This document shows, piece after piece, positions 38,501 to 50,600 of a stretch of 64,000 nucleotides of DNA. Every line of letters starts with the position of its first letter. Within the stretch, counting starts at the first letter, position 1. Source of the stretch: Adiantum capillus-veneris (lineage: Eukaryota > Streptophyta > Polypodiopsida > Polypodiales > Pteridaceae). Both the position numbers and the translations under genes were made by a program. The notes beneath the pieces are model-generated. The model searched no databases and was not told the origin of the DNA. It worked only from the letters and a program-made list of their open reading frames with translations. Location: positions 65,300,372-65,364,371 of the forward strand of contig CM043953.1 of NCBI GenBank assembly GCA_014529385.2, read 5' to 3'.

Positions 38501-41500
38501 GGGTGGGGACGAGTATTCGTCGCCTCTCTCATGCTCATCACTTGTATGCGAAGTATCCATTCCGCTTCGGGTGACGACCATGCACTATAATCTTGGGGTC
38601 ATAAGCTCGCGAGGAACTTGGGTTCTTGAGGGTCCTTGATTCGTGAGAATCTTGGGTTCTTGAGAATCTTGAGGTTCTTGAGGTGTTCTTTCGCTTGCAA
38701 ATCGCGTTGGAGAAGGATCTTCTCTTCACCCGAGTTCTACTCCTTTCTGCGGGCGCACCCCTTGGCGGCCTTGCGCTCACACCAAGGTTGCTTTTTCCCA
38801 CCTCACGTCGATTGGCCGGCCGCTAAGTGCACGGTCCGCTCTCAATGAGTGAAAAGAGACACAAGGGGAGGCTGGACAAGCCCTTCTTTCTTGGGATTCT
38901 TGTCACTCTTCAACAAAACACGATTAGGAATCGCCACGCCCAAGTAAACTTGGGTTCGTGCGACCGCAACAAGCAAAAAAAATTCTTGTGGTTCTTTCCT
39001 TGAGTAATGCAGAACACTTCCAAAGCTCTGATACCAATGTAAGGTGTAGCAGAATGAATGTTGTATTTTGTCAAGATTAGTGATCTTTATTGCTCAAGGT
39101 TCCTTTTAGTTCTTAGGGAAAGAGAGCTTTTCGTCTTATGGAGAGTGCTATGATCACGAACAAAGTGAGTGGATATTGTGCGTGCAAGTGAATGAGACTG
39201 AGAGAAGGAGAGAGAAGAGATACGACACCCGAGAGGTTGTAAAACCCTCCTCCGAAGGCCCCACTCTCGTCGGCAAGAGTGGTCTACTTTGATTGCACAA
39301 AGGTGTACAATGCGAATGCAATGGACTGATGCAATTTGGACTATGTCGACGACGACGACGACGGCGGGGATGACTCTAGGGCTGATTGGGTCTTCTTGTC
39401 TCTGTTGTTCACAAGGGCTTAAGGGCTGAGAATCGGGTGATCTTGGGGGCTGATCTCGTGGCTGAAATTCCCTGTTTCTGCTGATGGTTTAGGGCTGAAT
39501 AAAACGCTGAGTTCAAGGGGTTCAAGCTGTGTTTTTGGAATGGCTATTCCCTGCTGAAAACGCTGAGAGTTGCTGTGTTTTTCTAGGGCTGAACTGATGG
39601 TAAAAACGCTGGTTTGGTTGCAGGCTAATGATGCGTTTTTAATGGCTGAATTCGCTGCTGAATATCAGGCAAGGCTAGCGTTAGTGGGATCTTGGGGGCT
39701 GCTGCCAGTTGGGAGTGAAAACGCCAGGCAAGAGAGGTTGAGGGATGGCGATGGCTGGCTCTAGAAGCGCCAAGGAAAGGGATCCTTATGACGATGGCTG
39801 AAAACGCTGGTGGAAGGAGTGGCCTCGCCAAGGGATTGGAGAGGGTCTTGCTGAGAGAGGGAGGGACACCTGTTGCTTGGGGAAGCCTGTTGTGCCTTTG
39901 CTCATCTGCCAATTTGTGCTAACTTGGGTTTGCTTATATATTAACTTACCCAATTTGCCCTACGGAGTACCCAACAAAAGTCACTTAATAAATAAGTGAA
40001 AATGTCAAAAATAGGGAAAAATGGGATAAAGTCATCTGAAAAATCCCCAAACTGACTCTGATGGAAATGCTTATGCTTATGCAATGTGCAACCAGAGGAT
40101 ATGCATCTACACTGAGTTACTGGGCATGCACGGTCTACGAATAGACTCACAAAAGTGCCAAATCACTTCTAATCTAACTCGATTGGACTTGACGGAAATC
40201 CTGTTATGGTGTAGCTTGTCCACGGACACATAGGGTTGGGATGTGTCACGTGACATCAATGCAGACTCTATTGACTCGAATGAGGAATTTCGCTGCAGTA
40301 ACCCTTCAAATGAAGTACCTCTTGGGCTGATTTGATGCACCTTTGGATCCTTCTCGATGTGGGATTGCTGATGGCCTCCAAGGTGTAGATCTGGGGCTGA
40401 TTTGCGCTCTCGATGTAAGAGGAATGAAGGGGTGAAAGCTGGCTGCAAAAACACAGATCTGGCAGCAAAAACGCAGCTGGTCCGTCGCGTAAAGCAGGGC
40501 TGGAAAGGCAGATGATGATGGAGCCGATAATGGACAACAATTGGAGCACTCGACAGGGCGAGGGAACGGACAAGAAGAGGCTCAATGGGCTATCGAAGGT
40601 CCGGGCTGTAGTAGGGAAGATAGTGTTCGCAAATTTGCGCGGTCTCTGGCAAACTGAAAACTGAAAATTCTGGGCTGATCTGCTGCTTGTGGAAAACGCT
40701 GGGCTGATCTGTGATGTGGAGCAAAATTGCTGAGGCTATATCTGGCGCTGGCTCCTCTAATGGCAAAACATTGGGTCTCTTGCTCCCTTTACAAGTGAAA
40801 ATTCTGCTTAAGAACTTCATAGGACTTGTGTAGGGCAAATTTGCAAGACAAAGTTTAAAAATTAACAATTTGAAATGATTTATTAATAAACTTGTCCAGG
40901 CCAAGTTTCTGGGTGAAACTATCGTACATCTATCAATCTGGGAATCAGATTGACGTGAGGGATGGCTCGTTGAATTTCTCTGACAAAAATCACATGCCCG
41001 TCATGCCAGATGCCCACCGAAGGTTAATAACATTTGTCAAAACGCTTGTACAATCTATTTATGCAAGAGGGTTCCAAAATTGAAAAACCTATTCTAGTGG
41101 ACTTGTCCGAACATGCAGGTTCTGCAAACAGGCTCACAAAATTGCCGATACTAATCCTGCTAAGATTCTTGACACTCCTATCTAAGGAAATTGGCTCTGG
41201 AAGTTGATGAAGCATGTCCACGTGGCACACCTCTCCATGCTCACGTGACACTATTAGAATTGGCTTGCGTTTCCTTCCTAGAACGGTTGCGTTTTGACAC
41301 GCTACCTGTTTGGAGGCTCTCAACGATTGCGTTTTTGGCTAGTAGAAGGAAGTCTTTTGAAACGTTTCAGCCTCCAGTGAACTCTTTGATCTCCTACTTG
41401 GTTATGGAAAGTGCATTGATTAGTAGTGAGTCAATTGTCTCAAAACTTGCGAAGTCTGTCACGAGGACGTGGCAGTTATTAACCATGTCACAGAGATGTG

Positions 41501-44500
41501 GCAACTGCTAACCTTGGTTGTTGGTTTCTTTCCAATGGGGTTTATTTTATTTATTTTGAGACCCTCTTTTTGAAGTAGCAAACGGTCGGACATTGTATGG
41601 CCAATGTGAACGGTAGATTCACCCGCAGACGGGAAGTGGTCGGCACTGGAATTCGTATGGTAAGAGGATGTCTAGGCTCAGAGCAAGATCATATAGGTCC
41701 CCCCGTCGCACTTAGCAAGTTGGTGGATACTAGGAAGTGAACTCAATTAAGGCGTAAAGTCAAGGTGGGACTACCAACAAAAAGTATCCGACAGTTGGGC
41801 CACATTGCATTTTTGGATGCGGTCCCAATGAGGATAGATGGTCAGAAGACCAGTGGGAGCCCAACGGAAGCATCTCCTAAAATTTAGGGAACTGCTATTT
41901 TGGGCCACGAAATGTGTTCGCGTCATTACCTTCGGTATGACTAGGGGAACACTCTACAACTCTGCCGCGAAGTCAACTGACGCACCAGTTGAGATATTTT
42001 TAGCAGGGAAAGCCCAAACTCGGAAACTGGGCGACGTGTCAGCTTGTGAGCGATTCTGCCACTCTGGGAGGCAAAAACGAGCTGCATATCATCAAAGGGG
42101 GCGCCATTTTCAGCCACAGGCGGATTGCAACAGGTACAGAAGCTATGGAATGCTTACCTTGCCCTCTATGCACAGTATGGTGACGGGAGTGATGCCCCGC
42201 ACGCTACATACTGCTCTCTTTCTCCCCTACGTGCAGTTATGTGATGCCCCACAAGAGGGCTACTCATTTGATTGATGTACAGTTGTGTGGGTTCATGCTT
42301 TTGTGCTGAGGCAAGAGCCTCCTTGAGCAGGAACAGGGGTAGCTAGCTGCTGCTCCAAAGCAGGCACTGGTGAGGGTCATAACCTCACCGTACAGGTGCA
42401 AAATCAGCGCTGTGTATGCGCTGTAAATTCACTGTTTTTCAGCCGTACGGACGCCAGGATCATTGGGAATCGTGCCCCACTGGCAGAGGACAGTTAGGGG
42501 ACTGTTTGGGGCTGAGAACAGGGCAAAAACCAGTAAATACAGCGTGCTGAATTTACTGTTTTTGGACAGGAATCAAAGGGTATACGACAGTGCAAGCGAG
42601 TTCCAGCAGGGGAATTGGTTTCGCGCAAGTTTTGGGATTGTTATGCTGCCGAAATTTGGCCAAATCAAATGGTATCTAGGTGGATACACGTGAAGGATTC
42701 CCAGGACCTTACCTTGTAATCTACCCTCCTAAAGAATAAAGAAATACCGAAAGGGGCGCCAATTTTGGGGCCTACAGGTTGTCGGCGTCTGCTCGGAGCA
42801 TTCTAGCTTCCGAGCCGTGTGTGAGTTGAAGTGTTAATTCCCATTACAGGTTCTCTTTGCAAAGTGCTCTGTGTGTGTGTATAAAGTAAAGAATTTCGGG
42901 TGAAAGCCAACGCCTACCGCCCTACGGGCCGGTTACAAAGTCAACAAGGGAGTTTGCTGTTATTGACAAGGTGAGAGTTTCCGCCTACGAAAAAATTGCA
43001 TCTCTCTTGATAGTAACCCAAGGGAGATGAGGATCCACTTGTCTTGATTTCAAATCATAGCTACAGGGAATGGGTATTTTCAGGTCTCCATTCCCGTTCT
43101 TGTTTTGAATCCCCATTTCGTGTTTCAGACGTGCGTGTCTTGGAATGGCATTTCATGCCTGTTCTCGTTCCGATTTCCCATCCCGGGTAACTATGTAAAT
43201 TCAAATGCCTAAGTACGCAATTTTTTAGCACCTTAGACAGAGGCAAAGGTAAGCTAGATAAGGACATCAGTGATTGTGAGTCTACCAGGGACTCAACGGA
43301 GTTTGCCAGTATGGCACAGACTACACTGGCAAAAGTTTTAGCTTTTTTGTTCATTGGTGGTTGCCACAACATGCCTCAAACATCAGTGGCAATGATTTTA
43401 CCAGGGCCTCGACGCAATTTGCTGGAATGGCACATACTATGTTGGCAAAATTTCTAGCTTTGTAGTTTGTTGGTGGTTGTTGCAACATGCTTCAGCCAGG
43501 AGAGACACATGAGTGGCAAGTTGAGCTCCCAATACTTGATTTGGACCTATGTGCAGGAGTTTAAGTCATCGGTGTTTGAACTCTTGTGTCGAAGTTCAAA
43601 GTACATTGCATCTGGCAAGGAACCAACACGACGTATATATAAACAACTATGGGATGTTGTGATCGATTGTTGTTGGCGGGTTTATGGAGAGGGTGTGTTC
43701 CAAAGTTCATTATCTTGTAAATCTTGGACGTGACAGTTCACGAATGGGGATCTTTGGACGTAGTGTAGTCTATAGTTCAACTTTCTATGAGGCAGCTGGC
43801 TCTCAAGATGGCATTCTTTTCGGTGACAGGTTGGTGGGTGCAAATCTGAGGTGTATCCAGTAGAAGGCCTTTGTTGGGGTGCCCATGGTAGCTTCTTCAT
43901 CAACTTGATCTTCTTAGATATGTCCACTATGAGATGAAGAGAGGGTGTTATAAATTTATGCATTTGAAGTGAATTCCCAATGTGATCCTCTTATTTATTT
44001 TGTCTATCAGGTATTTATTTTACTTATTTGACATGATACCGGGTCAAGACTTGGAGTACTTAAGATTTCCCAAGCTAGTATATAAGGAGCTCTTTGCCCC
44101 CATTATATAATCATCTAATTCATTGGCAAGTTGATTGGTTTGAGCAATCTCTCTCTTTCTCTATGTAACCCTACGCTTCTACATCGCCGAAATTGAAACC
44201 CCCTCCCCCCCGGCCCGCCCCCCCTTTCTCCCCTCTTTCATGTGCGTGGTTTCCCTCGCCCTGTGCTCTCAAATCACCATCCCTTCCATTGCATTGTGAG
44301 TGAGAGCCACCTCCCACACTATCAATGCGGAATTTCATGATATCCATTTTCTTTTTTGGCCCCATTATATAATCATCTAATTCATTGGCAAGTTGGTTGG
44401 TTTGAGCAATCTCTCTCTTTCTCTATGTAACCCTACGCTTCTGCATCGCCGAAATTGAACCCCCGCCCCCCCTTTCTCCCCTCTTTCATGTGCGCGGTTT

Positions 44501-47500
44501 CCCTCGCCCTGTGCTCTCAAATCACGATCCCTTCCATTGCATTGTGAGTGAGAGCCATCTCCACACTATCAATGCGGAATTTCATGATATCCATTTTCTT
44601 TTTTGGCATTGTGACAGACAAAGCTGAGGTCATGGATTCAGCATCGAAGTCCCCTAGTTTTTCAATTGCTTGGAACATAGAAGACTTCTTGGCTTTATGG
44701 ATCATGATGGTACTTTAGAATGTAGTGGTAGAGGATGTTGGACTAATGAACTTTCTACATCTCTTCAGTGCCAATTGTGGAATCGTTTATGCTAAGAAAG
44801 TTATTCAGGGTCAGAAACTAAACCAATGGGTTATTAGCAGACATCATCCCCTAGGCTTTCTTGGATTACCTTGGCTCTGAGGTCATTGTAGCATGTCCAT
44901 GTTGCATACAGAGCAAGTGTGCAAGTGAAGATGATTTTGGATGCTTATATCATAATTGCTGGTCTTTATTTGAAATAGGTACTTTGCGTAGTCCATAAGT
45001 ACCTCGGTGGATTAAAAGGTCACAGATATATGATTGGGATTGCATGACCTCTTTGTCTTCTTCCTGCGTTCTGTAATGTGTTCATGGACTTACCTTTTAT
45101 ACTGGTTTTGTAGGGCGGAGTATGACCCTGCTCGTGATCTTTTACAACCAGAGTTTCCACTAAGAGGACGCAGGTATCAACGGGAAGACTTAGAGGTTTG
45201 TCTCCATGATATTTCACTGCGATAATTTCTCTCACGTAGTGTTGAGGTTAGCATGACAGTCTTGTAATAATGTACATGTACACAGAAACTTTATGAAAAG
45301 GAAACCTTTTATAAACAATGCTAACAACTTTATCAGGCATAGGTAGTAGTCTGTAGCTTACTCTTGCTGAGAGATAGATCTGAAGAAACTTTGTTCTCAC
45401 AACTCCATATAGCAAACCTCACAAGGGAGCTCAAATATTCTTGTATTGTCTTTGGATGAAGATGAAGCCTTCTTCAAACCACTTTTTTACAGGTCACCAA
45501 CAGCCAAGGCCATAAACTAAAGTGCAGTCACTACTTGCCTATTCCTACGACTGAAGAAAAGCCACTACCTTGTGTAATATACTGCCATGGAAACAGGTCC
45601 AAATCTTTCATTTTTTCACTTGTTGCAACATATTTCCTGGTTGTGTATGTATTGTCCTAGATGCGATATTGAAAGAAGGCTCATAGTTTAGAGAGAATTT
45701 CAAATTTTCTAGATGTAAAAAATGAAAATCTATTGAAATGAAGTTCACCCTTAAAGAGAAGGGTCTTCTATCCAAGTTGTTTTGAACAAAAGTTTGAGAA
45801 AGAGATGCAATACAGTAAAGGTTTTATTTGCAAATGAAACCCTTTCACCCATTTTTTTCTCAGAAAAAGATTAATGAAGCTGGAGGCAGTTTGTGTTGTG
45901 GACAATATGAGAATTTCAGTCTAGATCTTGCCCTAAAGAAAACCTCACAGTATGTCCATTGTGTAAAGAGCAGGGAACCATAGGCTAGGTTGTATGCTGA
46001 AAGCCACATGTCTATAAATTAGAGGTTAAACTTGTGCAACTGAGCATAAATGTGCTTGGAACTATTCTACATCTGCCAGTTATGCCAAAGGCCCAATCAT
46101 TGAAAGAAAGCGAGGTGGGCTCTACCCTCTCTGCAAAGAAAGAGTTCTTTAACTGAAATGGAGCAGGTTGGGCACACAGTGTGAGGATTGAGGAGATATG
46201 GAAGGGTGGGAATTTATACTCTGGACAAAGACACATGGGAGTCGAGAGGTGGGCAGCTTCAAAAGTGAGGGCTACAAATGGGATACAGAGAGACCAAATG
46301 GGAGAGTACAATGGAAGGATTGGGTGGTATAGCAGTAGGCTTCAAATAGGAGCTACATGAGCACCTTCAAGTGGTGGCACGTGTCCAAAGGCCATGTATG
46401 TGGGTCAGATTGAAACTACAGGTGGACAGTCTGAGATAGATTGCCTTGTGTTAGAGCAAGATATACTCAGATCGAGGAACATGACGATAGTATAGAGAAA
46501 AGTAGACCAGGGAGCATACCCAAGAACCGATGGTATGATCATGAGACTAGATGAGTGCAGGGAGTTATTTAGACACCTCTGAACTACTGGGGGCTATTAC
46601 GCAGAGAGGCATGCTAACAGATGAAGATCTGCATATGGTGTAAGCAGCATGCATCCGAGGAGGTGCAAGATTGAGTATATGCCACCCACTTACAAGGAGA
46701 GATGCAGCCATGACATGACGTGAGATCAGCAGCTCCCATAGGTATTGAGAGTGAACATCTTGTTTATGCAGCCAGCTCACTAGCCCCTTTATTGCTGTAT
46801 GTCTTCATTAGGGCACTAACAAAGGGCCTACCTGCAGTGATGCACGCCATTGTGCCTATCCACAAACTAAAGATATGCTGGATCCTTACAACTAGAAGAC
46901 TATCAAGATAGGTTATACATTGGCCAAACTTTATGGTGCAGTGCTCGAGGAGAGTAGAGCTCATGTCCAAGTCTTTGAGCTTGACTGAGACAAAGAGCAG
47001 TTGGCTACTAGACCCCTAGACTACATTCAAAAGATATGATGGATCCGAACTTGTCAGCAGTACTATTCCCAGGACAGGCTCACATGACTGGTTGGATCCC
47101 AGGCTCTACAGTGACCCATATTGATGTGCACCATCTTACACCCCCATTGTGGCACTGGATGGAGCTAGGTAGATTAATGGTTGTATACCCAATGCATATA
47201 TTACTGCACTTTGAGCCCCGAGCAATAGAGCTCCATTCCCGTCTCCTGTCATTTGAATGGCCCATCATGCCATCTTTAAGTTTTCCAGTTTTTTATACAT
47301 AATACTTTTTGTTTCCCAAGTACCTGGCTACCTAGGGGACACGACAAGTTCATATTTTTTTTTTTTAATACTTGCGTGACCGTGCATGTTAGCACACACA
47401 GATGGCTAGATGTCTTGCAAGGATTTTGTGCTTTCCTTGTGTGTGTGCGCGCGCGGGCGTGCACTGCAAGCGGAGCCTCTACTCACTTGTATACAAAAAA

Positions 47501-47630
47501 AAAAAGCCTTTGCGGAGAGTCTTGGCCACCTGTGGCTACCCTTGAGGTTTCGACAACTAGTTATTGTCGTCTTTGCCCTCTGCACTTGCCCTTTATTTCT
47601 CCATCTCTCTCTTTGTTTGCAAAACTTGCC

Positions 47631-47661
<31 letters not shown>

Positions 47662-50600
47662 GTAGTGTGTGCGTGGCGAGCGTGAACCCTTTGCCCTGCA
47701 CGAATTGCCCTGCGCATTCTGCCCTGTGCTAGGTGACCTGCGCGAACTATCCAGCGAGTAACCTGCAGCCCTGCAATTTGCCTTCTCTGCTGTTACGCAT
47801 GCGTAAGTGTGGGTGTGTGCACGTGTGTGTTTAGGTTTCCTGGGTTCGATTTGGGAGCAGCACTCCTCTGCTTAGCTTCTTAGTTCTCCATATCATTGTG
47901 AGTGTGTGACAATTGGTGTAGGGTTTCTGCTTTGCAGCTTTGCAGTTGTACAGAGCTTGAAAGTTAGGTGTACATACGGTGCAAGGTCTTTGTTCGCTTC
48001 AGTAGGCTTCTCTCCAGCTCTCCAGAATATTGGTGCTCTTGATAAGTTGTATGAGAGATTCTGTATCGCCTACCGTTTGCTCTTACAAGTGCAGGAAAAT
48101 GGTCACCGAGTCCTGGGAAATGTGCGAAATCTGAGCTTGCTTGCTCGAGGATTTTGTGGATGCGAGGAATACTTGGGAGGGTTAGGAACCCCCCACGTGC
48201 TTATTCCAGTTCAAGCCCTCATGGACTGAGTGGCTCTCAATGCGATCATTTTGTTTTTTCCGGGCAAGATGTCCACTGTGCAGGATGTGGCCAGTGGGTT
48301 GATTTCCTTCTTAAACGTCAGGTAGTCCGAGGAGTTTATTTTGGTGCCAGAGGCTTCTATGAGGTTTTGTTGGCAAACACTAACGCCCGCAACATGTTAC
48401 TGGAATTATCTCCCTTGTATTTTGGAACATAGATGACACATGTACTGCCATTGGCCCTCACTAAAGACTATCAAAGCCTCATCCGCCACAAGTGTCCAGT
48501 TTGGGTGGAGATAGTTGACTTCCCACGTACATCGTGAAACTTTCTTCCTATGCTTGCTTCTCGCTAAGGTAAGGTGATATGTCCTCTCAAACTTTATGCA
48601 AACACGAATCGGTTTTGTGTGCTTTGGGATACATACGTTCCCACCTTTGCAGGCATCACTGTCCCTCGGGTGACCCTCTCATTGGAAAACGCCCTTTCAA
48701 GTTAAATGGGGGAAATTTGCTAATTCTTGTTTTTGCTGTGGGAAATTTGGTCACATGCAATTTGAATGTCTTGAGCCAAATTTGCAGCCTCCTCCTTCAG
48801 TAGTTCTAGAGCTTGCAATTCCACCCCATAAAGAGGTCTCTAACCCTAGATCATCTTCTATTGGGACCTCTATCTTGACTACTACTCTGCCTCTTGATAA
48901 AGGTAAAGTCAAATCTGCTAGCTCCACAAGTACTCTGAACAAGGGAAAGGCTACAACTACACAAGAGACTAGGACTAAGGTTAAGCTCGTGGATTTGCAT
49001 GAAAGATCTCCTTGGGAGACCCCCAACAAGACCGTTAAAGTACGATTGCTGCTTTCCCCTCACAATTATGTACCCCTTGCTGTGAAATCTGCGATGCAAG
49101 ACTCCCTTCCTTTAATGATAATCGCCGTTGTGCCGCTCCTCTTCCATGACAAGAAAATGAGCAAAGGAATGCCAATCAGGTGTATTTGAATCCTACATGA
49201 TTATTCAGCAGTTATAAGGGCTTGCTAACAAGCCAGTTTTTAAGCTAAAAGTGTGCCAGATGGGGCTCTAAGGGCCAAAAGATGTCTTGGTCATGCTAAA
49301 TAGTGAGTATGCTTGAAGTGATCATAGCAAGGATTTTATTGATTAAGGTTGAAGTACTCGAAGTGCTCTACAGGCATGTCTTTACGGCTCGTCAATCGGA
49401 GCTACAGATAAGAAGTTATGGCAGCTTAAAGTTTGAATTGATTGCAGAGCCGTACCGGATTGGGCAACTGCAACTGAGGGGATAAAAATGAAATGAATGC
49501 ACGGACCTGAAGTGCTCGCTTTGTGGAGGGCATCGGTCTTTTCAAATTGGTGATCGGAGTCACAATTGCCAAGTTATTGGCCGTTAAAGATGCACTGGGG
49601 GCCGGTTCCGTACCAGTCTGGTCAGCTCGGTCGGAGTGCTATCTGGGAATTTTGCAGCCTCAGCAGGGTTTGTATGCGTACTACGTAGTTTGAGAGGCCT
49701 ACAGGGATTTATGGCTCGACAGACAGAGTTCGGCTTGATCAGATAATAGGGTTGGAGGCCAATGACAATTGTCCGCACTACTGAGCCGGGTAATTTTGGC
49801 ATTTTTCGGGATGTTGATATGGGCAGAAAAAATTCGCGATGTTATTGTCAGTTTAGGGCTAATGAGAGCCTTGACGATGATGGCCGGCGTGTATGCCTAA
49901 AAGTGGTGCCATTACAAAAGCACTGATGAGCTCATAGTCCTAAATGTCATTTTATGGAGTGTATTGATTGCGGGGATATGATAATGTTAGACAGTGGCTG
50001 CTCGAGAACATGCTACGCTTGGCATTGCTACGGCCGATATGTATGCCAAAGGTGATGCCCTTCAAACCATGGCCAAGGGCCCACTTAAACTAAGGCCGCC
50101 CGAAAACATAAGGCTGGCCGCCCGCCCAAGCCATCTAAAGGCCGCCCATTCAACTAAATGAAGTTTTGTGTGTGGAAGGGTAAAAAACCCATGGTGTAAC
50201 AGAGCTGAAGCAGCGCATGAAGACGAAGAAGAAGTCGCGTAGCGCACTCCGGTGTCAGAACGATGACGCGTATGAAATGAGAAAGCATCAGCTCGTTAGC
50301 GCTCATGATTTCGGAGTTGGTCCCGGCGGATTCCGTGCTGGTTGGCCTTCACTGCCACGTCATTTGGGGGGTCGCTAATGGGTAGACCCCTTTTTAGCAA
50401 GAATTGGCTCATGCAACATATAAAAAGGAGAAGAGGCTCTCCTTGAGGAAGGATTCAGATATTTTTTTCAATTCCCCTTCTCAATCTTGAGCGCTCTCTA
50501 AGAGCAAGCTATTAGGAAGATTTCATTAAAACCTCTTAAGCTAGCACTTAAGCCGGGATTTTTTTTGCCTAAGCTCATAAACTTAAACTCTTTCATGGGA

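Larger units (their letters stand above)
32655..40255 (-). mobile_element. Ty3/gypsy chromovirus, structurally complete, antisense in hydrolase intron 1
   Basis: LTRs of 1218 bp each lie at 32655-33872 and 39038-40255, with TG...CA ends. The exact target duplication TCAAT is at 32650-32654 and 40256-40260. The primer site is at 39025-39036 and the polypurine tract on the minus strand at 33873-33886. The domain order is gag, protease, RT, RNase H, integrase, chromodomain. The LTRs are similar enough to indicate a fairly recent insertion, but the coding region already has stops and frameshifts. Confidence 0.96.

Noticed and set aside
41838-42275. 145-codon plus-strand frame as a gene
   Set aside because: It coincides with a repeat arm whose partner (55236-55690) is not open in the same way, so it is more likely repeat sequence.
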